Positions 9,601 through 20,282 of a stretch of DNA of 64,000 bases are shown in pieces; the stretch's first letter is position 1; every line of letters starts with the position of its first letter. The notes below the pieces were generated by a model. It did not search any database. It was not told the origin of the DNA and worked only from the letters and a program-made list of their open reading frames with translations. Source of the stretch: Cryomorphaceae bacterium (lineage in GTDB: Bacteria > Bacteroidota > Bacteroidia > Flavobacteriales_D > Parvicellaceae). The DNA lies in contig CAJJBV010000001.1 in the NCBI GenBank assembly GCA_905182525.1, positions 1 through 64,000 of the forward strand, written 5' to 3'. The position numbers and the translations under genes were made by a program.

Positions 9601-12600
9601 TTGTCTGTTGCAGTACAACCATTAATATCTGTTCCAGTAACTGTGTAAGATGCAGTAGCAGATGGTGAGAATGAAGTACCATTAGTAACTCCGTTATCCC
9701 AAATATAAGTCGTTGCTCCAGTTGCTAAAAGTGTTACAGCACTTCCATCACAAATAAATTGATCAGCACCAGCTGACACTGTAGGTAAAGTATTTACAGT
9801 AACATCAACATTGTTTGTTCCAGTACAACCATTTCCGTCTGTTCCTATAACTGTGTAAGTTCTAGTTATAGTTGGGTTGAAAGAAGTTCCATCGCTTACA
9901 CCATTATCCCAAAGATAAGTCGTTGCTCCAGTTCCTGAAAGTGTTACAGCACCTCCATCACAAACAGCTTGATCAGCACCAGCTGATACTGTTGGTAATG
10001 CATTGATAGTTAAATTCCCAGTAGCTGAAGCACTTTGACAACCATTAACATCAGTTACCACTACGGTATAAGCTCCAGCAGTTATTCCATTTATAGTACC
10101 AGTAGTTCCAGTTCCATTACCGCTCCATAGCCATGCTGTTGCAGTAGAACTTGAAGCTGTAAACGCAGCAGCAGGATCACCAGTACATATCGTTGCATTA
10201 TTTACTGTAACTGTTGGCAAAGCATTAATAATAACATCAACTTGATCAGTTCCCGTACAACCATTTCCATCAGTTCCAGTCACTGTATAAGTTGTAGTTG
10301 CACTTGCTGTAAAAGCAGTTCCGTTAGTTACACCATTATCCCAAGCATAAGTTGTTGCTCCAAATCCATTTAAAGTCACAGCAACTCCATCACAAACAAT
10401 TTGATCGATTCCTGCGTTTACAGAGGGCGAACTAAAAATTGAAAAGTTTGTACTATCTAAACTTAATCCACAACTATTTGAGAATTCATAGCTAATTGTG
10501 TGAATCCCGACTCCTAATAAATTTGGTTTTAAAGAATCTTCTTCAACGCCATCAATTTTATATATACCACCAGATGGTATACCATAATTTAATTTTATTT
10601 TAGAATCATTAATACAAAAATCAGAAATATTGTTTAGCTGTGCATTGACATCAGCATCAATTTGAATATTTTTTGTTGAGGAAGATGTACATCCATTTTC
10701 AGTTACAGTATAAGTAATTGGAAAAGATCCAACGCCAGAGAAAAACGGATAAAAATTATTGCTTATTACAAAAGGTCCAGAATAAGTTCCTCCAAAAGGA
10801 CTAGCCGAAAACAATGGAGTAGAAGATATATTCTCACATATTGAATCGTAATCTGGATAATTAATAGTTGGAGAAGCATTTACAACTAAATAAAAGTCTA
10901 AACTGTCTTCGCAGTTTTGAGCAACAGAGTATTTGTATCTAATTAAATGCGTACCAACTCCAGCATTAATAGGTTCAAAAGTAGTACCTGAAACTCCTGG
11001 ACCCACATAACTTCCACCACTTGGATTAACTGTTGCACCTAATGAATAAGGTCCATCACCCTCACAAAAATTGGGAATGTTATTAGATAAAACTAATGGT
11101 GGTGTTTGAACTGTGTTTGCAATTCTTATAGCGTCATCGCTACATCCTTGAGAATTGGTGTAAGTATAAGTAATCAAACTTGGTCCTGGTCCCAACAAGG
11201 TTGGGTTAAATACAGAATCGTTTACAATACCTAGTCCTGACCAAATTCCACCAAGTGGAGATCCAGCGGGAACTACAGTTGGTCCACCAGAAAAGCAAGC
11301 TGTAAATGTACTTTGTGGTACGGTTACATTTGGTAATGGTGCTATGGTTACATTTACTACATTACTGGTGTCTTTACATCCTAAACTGTCGGTAATTAAA
11401 GAAAAATCTCCAACATTATTAGTTGTGAATACTGGATTGTTACTGATAGAGGTTGAATTGCCATTGTTTACCCAATTGTAGGATATTCCAGAACTTACAT
11501 TGGCATTTAAAGTTGCTGAATTACCAGCACCACAAATTACTGGATTAAGTGGTAATACTTGAGAAAAAACTGGGCTACATGGTATTATTTCAGTTACAAA
11601 GGCATCATTGAGTTGATTGGTTGTAGTTGTGTAATCACCAAAAGATCTGTATTGGGGACCTATATTTCCACAAAATACTGCTTGGTTTTCGTTTCCAATG
11701 GATAAATCGTAAATACCTAAAGAAAATGTTTCAGGATTAGAAGCATTACCTCCACTTCCGTCAATCTGAAGGACGCTACTGTTAGTAGTACTACTTACCC
11801 AGTTAACCGAAGTTAAGTTAGTGTCAATGTTTACAAATGTTATTTCGTCTGATCGAGAGAAAGTATTGTTATCTAAATTTATAGTTCCATTTAGTGTGCC
11901 ACCAAAAATTAATTGATTGTCTTTTATTTCTAGAGCAGTAATGGGGAAGCTATTTTGAGATTGCGAGGGGGTGCTATTTTGAGATTGCGAAGGAAAAGTA
12001 TTTAATAAATTACAATTAGTTGGAACAAAATTTGAATTTAATTTAACTAGTGTGTTAGTATGTTCAGTTACATTGATTCCAGCTATAGTTTGGTTAAAAT
12101 TACTATTTGCATAGTTGTTAAACGCAAAATAAACATTATCTAAATTATCAATTGATAAACCAAAAGATAGGTATTTTAGTGAGTTACCATTTCCAAATCC
12201 TGAGTTGAAAGAGCTTAAAGCATTTTCTAGTTTATAAACGTTATTGTAAAATCCTGAACTATCTAATTCTAAAATCATTAATGCACCCTGAGGAAAGTTA
12301 GCAGACGCTACTGAAAAACTAGATATGGAAGTAGGAGTAGACGGGCCTCCAATTTTACAACCATTACTAGAATAGTAGTATTGTGCAATTACATGATTGT
12401 TGGAGTTTATTTCAAAATCAAGACCCAATAAAGCATCAAAATCTTGATTAGTATTGCAATATATAGGGGTTAACCAACTGTTAGTTCCGTTAACATCTGT
12501 TTTTAGAATAAAACTATTGATGTATTCATAGCCATAAAAACCTCCTCCACCAGGAGCTTGTGTGTAGGGAAGTGTTAAGCCATCAAATTTTCTTCCATTT

Positions 12601-13244
12601 GGACCAACGCCTCCAAAGGGGTTATTGGAAGAAACTCTATTAGATGCCATTAAGTATACATAACCATTTTTAAATTTTATTTTGTTTCTTCCGTAATAAT
12701 TTTGTGTGTTGTTGTTATATCCATTTGCATTAGAGTTATTATCATTTTCTGTAGAGGCACCAGTTTTAATCCACTGAAAGTTTCCAGAAGTGTCGTACTT
12801 AACTAAGTAATTATCTGAGAATGATGCAGAATTGGATGTATGTGGATTAGCCGTTACTGAATTTCCATCAAAATTAGCTGTTGAAGAAAATAAGCCACTC
12901 ACATACAATCCCCCCTGGTTGTCTAATTCTATGTCCATTGCTTGATCAGAATCGGGACCTCCAGCAGTTTTTATCCAAATAGGATTTCCCAAAGGATCTA
13001 ATTTTCCGAAAAATATATCTTTTGAATTTCCCGTTATGGTGGTATTTTTAATGGTAGCTGAAATGTCGAAATTTCCAGCTATGTACTTGTTGCCTAGCTG
13101 ATCAACCTTTACAGCCCTTATTGAAGCCTGATAACCGGAAGAGGACGAAGTAACTGTGTTTAAAAAAGAAAAGCCTTGGCTATAAAAAATAGTCGTAGTA
13201 GAAGACATTATTAAAACAGTAATTATTTTTAAAATATATTTCAT
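6630..13244 (-). CDS. Giant repeat-rich secreted adhesin-like protein with T9SS sorting domain, two frameshifts
   Basis: Probably one protein of about 2,200 aa. The signal peptide is MKYILKIITVLIMSSTTTIFYS (start 13244). Next comes an SBBP-like beta-propeller region (about residues 35-545, with phrases such as KYIAGNFD, IFFGKLDPLGNPIWIKTAGG and GLYVSGLF). After Ig-like blocks (about 545-905) come eight ~70-residue repeats with VCDGGAVTLSGTGATTYLW and YTVIGTDGNGC signatures, plus one unlike block after the first of them. Then follow ten 49-residue repeats (CDSFVWDG, YDSTG, NGCDS, VTLDLTINN) and a T9SS type A sorting domain (NLYPNPANDILNISS to the end at 6630). The frame is broken twice. Near 8826-8829 a base is missing (TTTCACCCAAC where the sister copy has TTTCACTCCAAC), and near 8583 there is one extra base. 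Only those two corrections are needed to read from end to end. Likely role: cell-surface attachment or matrix. Confidence 0.85.
7053..8523 (-). repeat. Ten tandem ~147-bp coding repeats (49 aa each)
   Basis: The C-terminal third of the giant adhesin holds ten copies of a 49-residue unit with the pattern CDxxxWDGxxYDSTGxxxNxYxxxNGCDSxVTLDLTINNSS; one copy is shortened and lacks the second GCDS. Each normal unit has two Cys, consistent with one disulfide per extracellular beta-sandwich unit (inference). Related units appear in the LamG adhesin upstream, for example NGCDSIVTLDLTI. Confidence 0.85.
8642..10010 (-). repeat. 630-bp higher-order tandem duplication in the giant adhesin
   Basis: The phrase ccattatcccaaagataag recurs at 8642, 9271 and 9901, that is with spacings of 629 and 630 bases. 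Each 630-bp block holds three different 210-bp (70-aa) Ig/PKD-like units in the same order. The two complete blocks are almost identical over long stretches, with only a few substitutions. The 629-base spacing reflects the one-base deletion that breaks the frame near 8826-8829. This is recent in-frame duplication of a three-domain block. Confidence 0.85.
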
Positions 13245-13532
13245 AATTTTTATTTTTTTTAATAACTAAAAAATAGTTTTGCTCATCAATTAACTTACTT
13301 TTTAATTTAAAAACTAAACATTACAATTCTCAAAAAATTCAAAAAAGTAATCTTGTTTAACTTTAATATTAAAAATTCAAACAATAATAAATTTTAAACA
13401 ACCAATAATATTTACCATTTGATAAAAAATTAATTTTTTTTTTACTAACTCTACATATTAAGTTCTCTTGATTATTCATTTGGAAAATATTAGTAATTAT
13501 CTAGAGAAAATTATTGTATTTAGCAGAAAAAG
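13245..13532. other. AT-rich intergenic region between the two adhesin genes
   Basis: 288 bases of extremely AT-rich sequence with several T runs between the stop of the LamG adhesin and the start of the giant adhesin. No ORF, RNA gene or clear hairpin was recognised. It should contain the giant adhesin's promoter if that gene is not co-transcribed with the upstream one. Confidence 0.5.
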
Positions 13533-16500
13533 CTACTGAATAATCAGTTTTCTTATTTCTATTAAGTTTCCTGTATCATCATACAATTGTATATAATACA
13601 AGCCCACTCCTCCAAAACTTGTAATTGGTATTTGAAACTGAGGAATGGTTATGAAACTATTAAATATATCTTGTCCTAATGAGTTTATAATTTTAAGGTT
13701 GTAGTTAGACATGGAATTAAAATTGCCATTGTCTATAAAGACTATATCGTTAGCCGGATTTGGATATATTTTTAGCGTATTTGAATTATTTGGAGAACTT
13801 ATTGCTGATAGATTAACATTTATAATAAGTGTATCTGTTACAGACACTAATACGGAATCGTAGTAGGTTATAGTATCATATATTGTAAAGTAGTTAGTGT
13901 CGTAATAAGTTACAAAACTAGTATCGAAAATACTAATGGAGTCGATTACTAAAAGACTATCAAAAACAGTAATAAATGTAGTGTCATAATTAGTGATGAA
14001 AGTAGTATCAAAACTATTTATAAAAGTGGTGTCATAAATACTAATGGAGTCGATTACTAAAACACTATCAAAAACAGTTATAAATGTAGTATCATAATTG
14101 GTGATGAAAGTAGTATCAAAACTATTTACAAAAGTGGTGTCATAAATACTAATGGAGTCTAATACCAAAACACTATCAAAAACAGTAATAAATGTAGTAT
14201 CATAATTAGTGATGAAAGTGGTATCAAAACTATTTATAAAAGTGGTGTCGTAAATACTAATGGAGTCTATTATCAAAACACTGTCAAAAACAGTTATAAA
14301 TGTAGTATCGTAATTGGTGATAAAGTAGTGTCAAAACTATTTGTAAAAGTGGTGTCGTAAATACTGATAGTATCATTTACCAAAATGCTATCAAATACAG
14401 TTATAATGGTGGTATCTGTACAATTATTCGGATTAAAAACATAATTAATATAATTTAATGATATACTATCACAGCCACCATTTGATGATAGCGTACTGTC
14501 AATTGATTCTAGATATGTTTTGGGTGAATTAGATTGAAATTCAACATTTGAAACGTAATACACTATAGTATCTGAACTTGTATAATTGTTTGTAATGGTC
14601 AAGTTTAGTGAAACAATACTGTCACAACCACTGGCAGCTCCTCCTACAAAATAAAAAGTAGCGGTATTGTTGTTTGTTGTATATGTGTTCCCGTCAATCC
14701 ATGTGTAAGAGTTGCATGCTAACTGAGTGTCAGTTCCTGTGATAGCAACAATGGTAAGGTCTGAGTATAGCAACACTATCACAACCAGCAGCGTTTGTAA
14801 AAGGACAAAGTTGAGATGGGGCGTCAGTATCATAGGCGGCACCATTTAAGGTTCCATTATTTGCATTAGAAGTCAGATCAAATACGGTAGTTCCACTTCC
14901 TTCTTCAAAGTTCCAATAGCCAACTAGACCTACTTCATTAACTTCAGGTGAGCAGTCCATGTAATTTTGAATTTCTAGTTGGGTTAGTGCAATATCCCAA
15001 ATTCTAACTTGATCTATTTGACCTTCATAATTTTGCAATAGGCTAGTCCCACGTCCTATTTCTTTTGAAGCATTATTATTAATAAATGTATAGGGATTTG
15101 TATTGATTATCTGCGGTATTCCATTAATATAAATTTGATGATTATTGCCTACTCCATCTCTAGTATAAGCAATATGTACCCATCCACTGCTAGTATTTAT
15201 TACATTACTACCTGTAATAGCAACATAAGTACCAACCCCAGTAACTGCAACATAATTTGTTCCGATAGCATCACTTCCTATTTCAAGTTGAAATGATCCA
15301 GGATCGTTATTCTTTCTTGTTGAATAAATTCCATGTCGGTTAGACAAATTCGCAGGGTTAATCCAGGCTTCAATAGTTACTGAATTATCAACATCTAATA
15401 CACTATTGTTCCCGACATCAACGTAATCATTAATACCATCGAGGCTTGCAGAATAATTATTACTTATAGAAGAACCAGTATAAGTACCGCTACTATCATA
15501 AGTAGTTCCATTCCACACTACACTACCACAGGCTGTAATGTTTGTATAAGAAGTATCAGTGGTAATTGTCAAATCCAAGGTGACGATTGAATCACAACCA
15601 TTAGCAGCACCACCTGTAATGTTAAAAGTAGCGGTGTTGTTGTTTGCTGTATAGGTATTCCCGTCTATCCAGGTGTAAGAATCGCATTCTGTTCTTGTAT
15701 CCGTTGCTGTAACAGGATTACAAAGTAATTGATTCACCAATGAGATAGAGTCAATTTCTGTTTGGGTTAATGCTCTATCGTAGATAATTATATCATCTAA
15801 CTTACCATCTAAGTATCTGAACTGATTCCACTCTCCGGCTAATCCAAAAGTTAAATCACCATCTTGGTTAGAAAGATTTAATCCAGAAGTGTTTTTAGGT
15901 ATGGTACCTAGCTTAACACCGTTTTTATAATATCTAAGACTATCACCATCTGAAGAATATATAAAGTTAGTCCAAACTCCTGGAGTAAAGTTCATACCAT
16001 TATTATATCCAAATACTACTTGTTGGCCGTTATCCGTCCAGCACACAAGACTAAGTGTGGTATCTGTTGCTCCAAATATATTATACTCCCAGTCTAAAAC
16101 ATATGGTTGGTTAAATTCTCTTTTACCCATTATTCCAATTTCTGGACTGTAGGAGTATTGTGTGGATTGTGAAACTGTAATATTATCAATAGCGATATCG
16201 CCTGTGAAGCAATCTTGGCCAACTTGACTGGTATATTCAAACTCGAGTTGTACAAATTCACCTAAAAAAGCCGATAAATCAACTGTTACATTCTGCCAAG
16301 GGGCTGAATTGGATGTTTGTTGTTGCCCTGATAATGTATAAACTGTTGTATAACCTAGGCTATTTGAGCCTACTTTTACATTAAGAGTTCCCATTTTAGC
16401 TCCGTAGGCGTGAAAATAAAATGACAATTCTGACGTATCACTTGTTGTTAAGTCTATAGCAGGTGAGTACATTGATCCATGGTAAGGTACCGAATGATAG

Positions 16501-16997
16501 TCCCCAGGAATTGTTGTTTCGTAATAACGATATTTACTTCCAGATTGAGCACCATTAGGTCCTGTTCCAACACTGGCTGTTGCTCCAGAATGCCTAACCC
16601 ATTTATCATTTTGAACGGAAAAACTAAGATCTCCACCCCAATAATTAATAGACTCAAAATCTTCTTCAAATGCTGGAGATGCTGGAAGTTGGGTTAATGT
16701 CGGATTAACCCAAAAGGAGAAAGTGAATTCATTATTTGGAAAAGACAAAAGATCATCGTCATTTACTAAAATATAATCATCAATGCCATCAAAACTGATA
16801 TGCAGAAGATGGTTTCCAAAGCGATCCTCTGTCAAAACAGCACCGTTAACGGTTCCATTTAAATTGTTTCCACTTGAATCGTTAGCATTTCCGCTAAATG
16901 GCCAGTAACCAACAAGCCCATTGGTGGGTATTTGTGAGAATAATGTATTACTAAAGACAATTAGCATGATCGCTGGAACTAATACTCGTTTGTGCAT
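13533..16997 (-). CDS. LamG-domain surface protein with T9SS sorting domain and Asp/Thr repeats, two frameshifts
   Basis: Secreted protein of about 1,150 aa. ATG 16997 (MHKRVLVPAIMLIVFSNTLFSQ, a signal peptide) is preferred over a TTG nine bases upstream. Order of parts: LamG/concanavalin-like domain (GLVGYWPFSGNANDSSGN), interrupted by a MAM-like block (FEEDFESINYWGG to IAIDNITVSQ) and resuming at SPEIGIMGKREF; a CDSYTWIDGNTYTANNN repeat; a second LamG domain (SLDGINDYVDVGNNSV to GLVGYWNFEEGSGTT); another CNSYTWIDGNTYT repeat; four to five 36-aa DTTF repeats; and a T9SS sorting domain (LKIYPNPANDIVFIDNG to the end). Two single-base breaks are needed: an extra base near 14759-14764 (GCDSVAIL then DLTIVAITGTD) and a missing base near 14319-14324. 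It lies 115 bases downstream of a membrane LuxR-type regulator, so control by that protein is plausible. Confidence 0.85.
13850..14420 (-). repeat. 108-bp tandem coding repeat (36-aa Asp/Thr-rich unit)
   Basis: The string aatggagtc recurs at 13935, 14043, 14151 and 14259, exactly 108 bases apart, with a diverged unit on each side. The encoded unit reads DSISIYDTTFINSFDTTF followed by ITNYDTTFITVFDSVLV. The spacing of DTTF/DSV every 7-10 residues suggests an elongated beta stalk or a metal-binding rod (inference). The copies are near identical, so recent expansion is likely. One of the gene's frameshifts falls inside this array. Confidence 0.85.
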
Positions 16998-17112
16998 AGG
17001 TGGCAATTAATTTAATCTAAGATTTATTTTACTAAACTACTGCAGATTTAATGATTAAGAAAATAAAAGGGGGTGACAATAGGGTGTCTTACTTGTTTTT
17101 ATTTAGAATATC

Positions 17113-18912
17113 CTACAGGAAGCTATTAAGATATACTGACAATTCCAGCACAGGTAGAACACCTAATTTCTTCTTTAATCTATTCTTGGCTTTTTTAGAA
17201 GATTCTATCGTGGTGTTTTTGCTCAGTGCAATCTCTTTATTAGACATCTTCATAACCACCATAGCGGCTAATTTAAGTTCAAGCTCAGTTAGATTACCAT
17301 GTTTTATTTTAAGATCAGTATAAAAGTTGCTGCTCAAATCTCCCATTTGGTTTTGAAGGTGAGCTCTTGTTGATTTTATATCTAATTCATTTTCTATAAA
17401 AAATTCAATGCTCTTTAAGTCTGGTTTGGAAATGTTTTCTATTACTTTCAGTTTATGTATCAGGCTTTTGGAGAAGTCTTGTTTAAAGCTTAGTTCCTGA
17501 GATAATATTTGAACATTTCTGCTCTCTTCTTGAACTTTTAATTTTAAAAAATCTTGTTCTTTGTTGGCTAAATTTAATAGTGTTTCTTTTAACAAAACCT
17601 TTTTTCGGGAGCGAGATAAGAAAAAGAGAGCAATTAATATAATAATGAGCGCTCCTCCAACTAATAACCATTTTTGCAATCTGCTTTTTTCTTCCCTTGA
17701 AGCTAGCTGTTTGTTCAATAATTCCTTTGTAACCAGCTGTTGGTTCAATAATTTCTTTTCAGTCTCTAGTTGCAACAAGGACTGTTCAATTGCATTTGCA
17801 GAGTATGCTTCTATCAATGTTTGAGTGTCATCAATACTTGATGCGGTTTCAGTTTTAGTAAAAATTATCCATTGGTTGAGGTAGAATTCATATTTTAACT
17901 TATTACCACTTAATTTATAGGACTTCATATATATATCTAAAACAGAAAGCTTCTGAGATGGTATAAGAATTGGTTCATACGCATCCATTAGTTCATCTAA
18001 TCTATCCAATGCTAAATTATAATCCTTTCTTTTTAAGTCAATTTCTGCGAGCATAATTTCTGCATTTAAATAGGACTCTTTATCTTCATCTCTCTTTTTA
18101 CTTTTATCTGAATCTATCTGCGAGTACTTATATGCTCCATCAAAATCACCCTTTTGATAATAGCATGACCCCAAATTCCCAATGAGATAGCCATATTTAT
18201 GCTCATCCAGTGCTAGACTATCTACTAATTTTAGTGCCTCAGAAAAGGCAAATATTGCTTCATCGTATCGTTCTACATTCATAGTAATTAAACCATGTTG
18301 GTTGTAAGCATCAACTAATTTTTCTGGGAGATTTTCAATTTGAGCTATTCTTATTGATTCCAATGTTTGTATTATTGCACTGTCTGGCTCATCTAGCAAT
18401 ACATATAATTTTGCCTTCAAATAAAAGTACTTTCCACTCTTTTGAGGAATGCAGCCGTTATTGAAGTAATTAATTCCTTGTTGGTAATTTCTTATCGTAA
18501 TCATAAATTGAGACAGATGTTCAAATATTGTCCAACAAGTTTCACAATCAATGTTGTTACTATTCTTGCTGCAGTATTGGTCATAAGCAGTGAGCGTTAA
18601 TCTAAAGGCTTCATTCAATTTATTGAACTTCTTCAAATTGTTTATTTTATGATGATACGCATAAATAGCATTATAAACTGCTCCGTATTTAATACGGTGG
18701 TTTAAGAACAGATCCCCATAATACATGGAAGAATCATAATTATTTATGCTGGAATAATAGCAGAATGTAGTCCAGAGTGATTTTGCTTTTTCATATTGTT
18801 CTGGGGTTTCCAAGCTCTTATTGCTCAGCACATTCGAATGCGAATTAGAATTAAATTGCCCAATGGCAAAAACTGGCACTAGTAATAATATGAAAATGAT
18901 TTTTTTCAACAT
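17113..18912 (-). CDS. Membrane TPR-LuxR transcriptional regulator
   Basis: 599 aa. Signal peptide MLKKIIFILLLVPVFAIGQ, then about 350 residues of TPR-like helices in the periplasm (for example DEAIFAFSEALKLVDSLALDE and GNLGSCYYQKGDFDGAYKY), a coiled coil rich in Leu/Gln (LLQLETEKKLLNQQLVTKE), one membrane helix (LLVGGALIIILIALFFL, about 413-430), a second coiled coil, and a C-terminal LuxR-type HTH (LTELELKLAAMVVMKMSNKE). This is the common Bacteroidota one-protein sensor: outside TPRs detect a signal and the cytoplasmic HTH acts on DNA. It lies 63 bases after a Crp-like gene and 115 bases before the LamG adhesin, all on one strand, so regulation of surface proteins is a reasonable inference. 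The ligand is unknown. Confidence 0.85.
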   Translation of the reverse strand: MLKKIIFILLLVPVFAIGQFNSNSHSNVLSNKSLETPEQYEKAKSLWTTFCYYSSINNYDSSMYYGDLFLNHRIKYGAVYNAIYAYHHKINNLKKFNKLNEAFRLTLTAYDQYCSKNSNNIDCETCWTIFEHLSQFMITIRNYQQGINYFNNGCIPQKSGKYFYLKAKLYVLLDEPDSAIIQTLESIRIAQIENLPEKLVDAYNQHGLITMNVERYDEAIFAFSEALKLVDSLALDEHKYGYLIGNLGSCYYQKGDFDGAYKYSQIDSDKSKKRDEDKESYLNAEIMLAEIDLKRKDYNLALDRLDELMDAYEPILIPSQKLSVLDIYMKSYKLSGNKLKYEFYLNQWIIFTKTETASSIDDTQTLIEAYSANAIEQSLLQLETEKKLLNQQLVTKELLNKQLASREEKSRLQKWLLVGGALIIILIALFFLSRSRKKVLLKETLLNLANKEQDFLKLKVQEESRNVQILSQELSFKQDFSKSLIHKLKVIENISKPDLKSIEFFIENELDIKSTRAHLQNQMGDLSSNFYTDLKIKHGNLTELELKLAAMVVMKMSNKEIALSKNTTIESSKKAKNRLKKKLGVLPVLELSVYLNSFL

Positions 18913-18932
18913 AGTTTTTTGAAGAACATAAA

Positions 18933-18940
18933 CAAATTTA
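18933..18940 (-). promoter_or_regulatory. Putative -7 promoter box of the TPR-LuxR regulator (TAAATTTG)
   Basis: On the minus strand TAAATTTG matches TAnnTTTG and ends 20 bases before the ATG at 18912. A normal-length leader supports it. No strong -33 element is visible. Confidence 0.45.
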
Positions 18941-18975
18941 AATTCAATTCTTTAATTGAAAAAAAAAATGAAAAA

Positions 18976-19554
18976 TTACTTTTTTAGTATTCCTTTTCTA
19001 ATTCTACTTAAGCTTTGTGTAGTAATTCCCAGATAAGATGCTATGTGATAGTTTAAGGCATAATTTTCAATTCCAGGATATTGTTTTAGAAATTGAATAT
19101 AATTCTCTGATGAATTTAGTTGTAATTGATTTAAAATTCTTTTCTGCAAACTAACAACATGTCGTTCTAAGTTTTTCCTATGCATTGATTCAATTTGTGG
19201 GAATTTTAAAAAAATATTTTCAATTCCTTCAATTACAGAAGTTTCTACAATATGTGAATCTACAATACATTCTACAGTCTGAATTGATTTTTCTTTATTG
19301 AAAATCGCAATGTAATCACTAATCCAATCATTTTTTAAAGCAAATTGTAGAGTGTGTTCTTTTCCGCTGCTATCAAATACATAGGATCTAAGACAACCAT
19401 CAAGAACAAAATATGTTTTATTTACTAATTGATTTTCTGAAATTAAAATATCACCTTTAAGTAACTTTCTAGAACTTGAAATAGACCTAGTGAATTCTTT
19501 AACCTCGTTTGATAAATCAATTCTTTTAGAAATATATTCAAATAGTTGATCCAT
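18976..19554 (-). CDS. Crp/Fnr-family transcriptional regulator (second tandem copy)
   Basis: 192 aa. Residues 20-125 form a cyclic-nucleotide-binding-like beta barrel (KGDILISENQLVNKTYFVLDGCLRSY, GKEHTLQF), and the C terminus is a compact winged HTH (NYHIASYLGITTQSLSRIRK). The Fnr-type Cys cluster is absent, so oxygen sensing by an Fe-S cluster is not expected, and ligand binding cannot be judged. It is a close paralogue of the next gene upstream, with the same length and the same MDQLFEYI start and ILNQLQL hinge; I estimate a bit over half of positions identical by eye. The 62-base gap between them suggests co-transcription. Confidence 0.88.
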   Translation of the reverse strand: MDQLFEYISKRIDLSNEVKEFTRSISSSRKLLKGDILISENQLVNKTYFVLDGCLRSYVFDSSGKEHTLQFALKNDWISDYIAIFNKEKSIQTVECIVDSHIVETSVIEGIENIFLKFPQIESMHRKNLERHVVSLQKRILNQLQLNSSENYIQFLKQYPGIENYALNYHIASYLGITTQSLSRIRKGILKK

Positions 19555-19616
19555 TTTTTATATTAGGTCTTAATTTTCTGATTTAAGGTTTAATAATTAA
19601 TTAAAAATAATTTAAG

Positions 19617-20195
19617 CTATTTTTTTATTAATTCACCTCTAAGCCTGCTTAAACTTTGTTGAGTAATTCCAAGGTATGATGCTATATGATAATTAAGGGC
19701 ATCCTTCTCAATATCAGGAAACTCCTTTTGAAATAGTTTATACTTTTCTAATGACGATAATTGCAGTTGATTTAAGATTCTCTTACTTAAACTTACAATT
19801 CTAGTCTCTAAATTTTTTCTATGAAATGTTTCTATAGCTGGATAAGCTTTAAAAACCTTTTCAATACTTACAGTGTTGGTTTCAATTATTGTACAATCCG
19901 ATAAACACTCAATTGTTAAACTTGCCTTTTCTTTACTGTAAAGTGCAAGATAATCACTAATCCACCAATCTTTAATTGCAAACTGAACAGTATGTTCTTT
20001 TCCAGATGGGTCAAATGAAAATGACCTTAAGCAACCACTTAAAACAAAAAAATATTGATTTACAATGTTTTGCCCTTGGTTAATTAAGTAGTCACCTTTT
20101 TTTACATTTCTAATTTTGGTTACAGAACGGATTAATTCTTTAGCATCGTCGCTTAATTTTATTCTTTTAGTAATATATTCAAAGAGTTGGTCCAT
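19617..20195 (-). CDS. Crp/Fnr-family transcriptional regulator (first tandem copy)
   Basis: 192 aa with the same layout as its downstream twin: barrel domain (KKGDYLINQGQNIVNQYFFV, SGCLRSFSFDPSGKEHTVQF), dimer helix (RKNLETRIVSLSKRILNQLQL) and HTH (YHIASYLGITQQSLSRLRG). It is the first gene of the minus-strand run leading to the TPR-LuxR regulator and the adhesins. Its upstream region, shared with the divergent CAP-domain gene, contains two perfect inverted repeats that are candidate operators. The recognition helices of the pair (TTQSLSRIR and TQQSLSRLR) are nearly the same, so the two may bind the same sites. Confidence 0.88.
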   Translation of the reverse strand: MDQLFEYITKRIKLSDDAKELIRSVTKIRNVKKGDYLINQGQNIVNQYFFVLSGCLRSFSFDPSGKEHTVQFAIKDWWISDYLALYSKEKASLTIECLSDCTIIETNTVSIEKVFKAYPAIETFHRKNLETRIVSLSKRILNQLQLSSLEKYKLFQKEFPDIEKDALNYHIASYLGITQQSLSRLRGELIKK

Positions 20196-20282
20196 TTTTT
20201 TATTAAATATTCAGTTAATTTACTTTAATAAGTTTAAACTAATTCATAAATCAATGCAATCTAAAGTTAAGTATCTTAAATT

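Noticed and set aside
8642-9960. CRISPR-like array because of regular repeats
   Set aside because: The repeats are long, coding and in frame, with no short conserved direct repeat separated by unique spacers.
14276-14845. Independent small repeat proteins at 13533-14276 and 14294-14845
   Set aside because: They have no signal peptide and begin in mid-repeat. They are downstream parts of the LamG adhesin after frameshifts.
17060-17110. Terminator after the TPR-LuxR gene (GACA...TGTC near a C/T-rich run)
   Set aside because: The stem is only four base pairs with no clean T tract, too weak to call.
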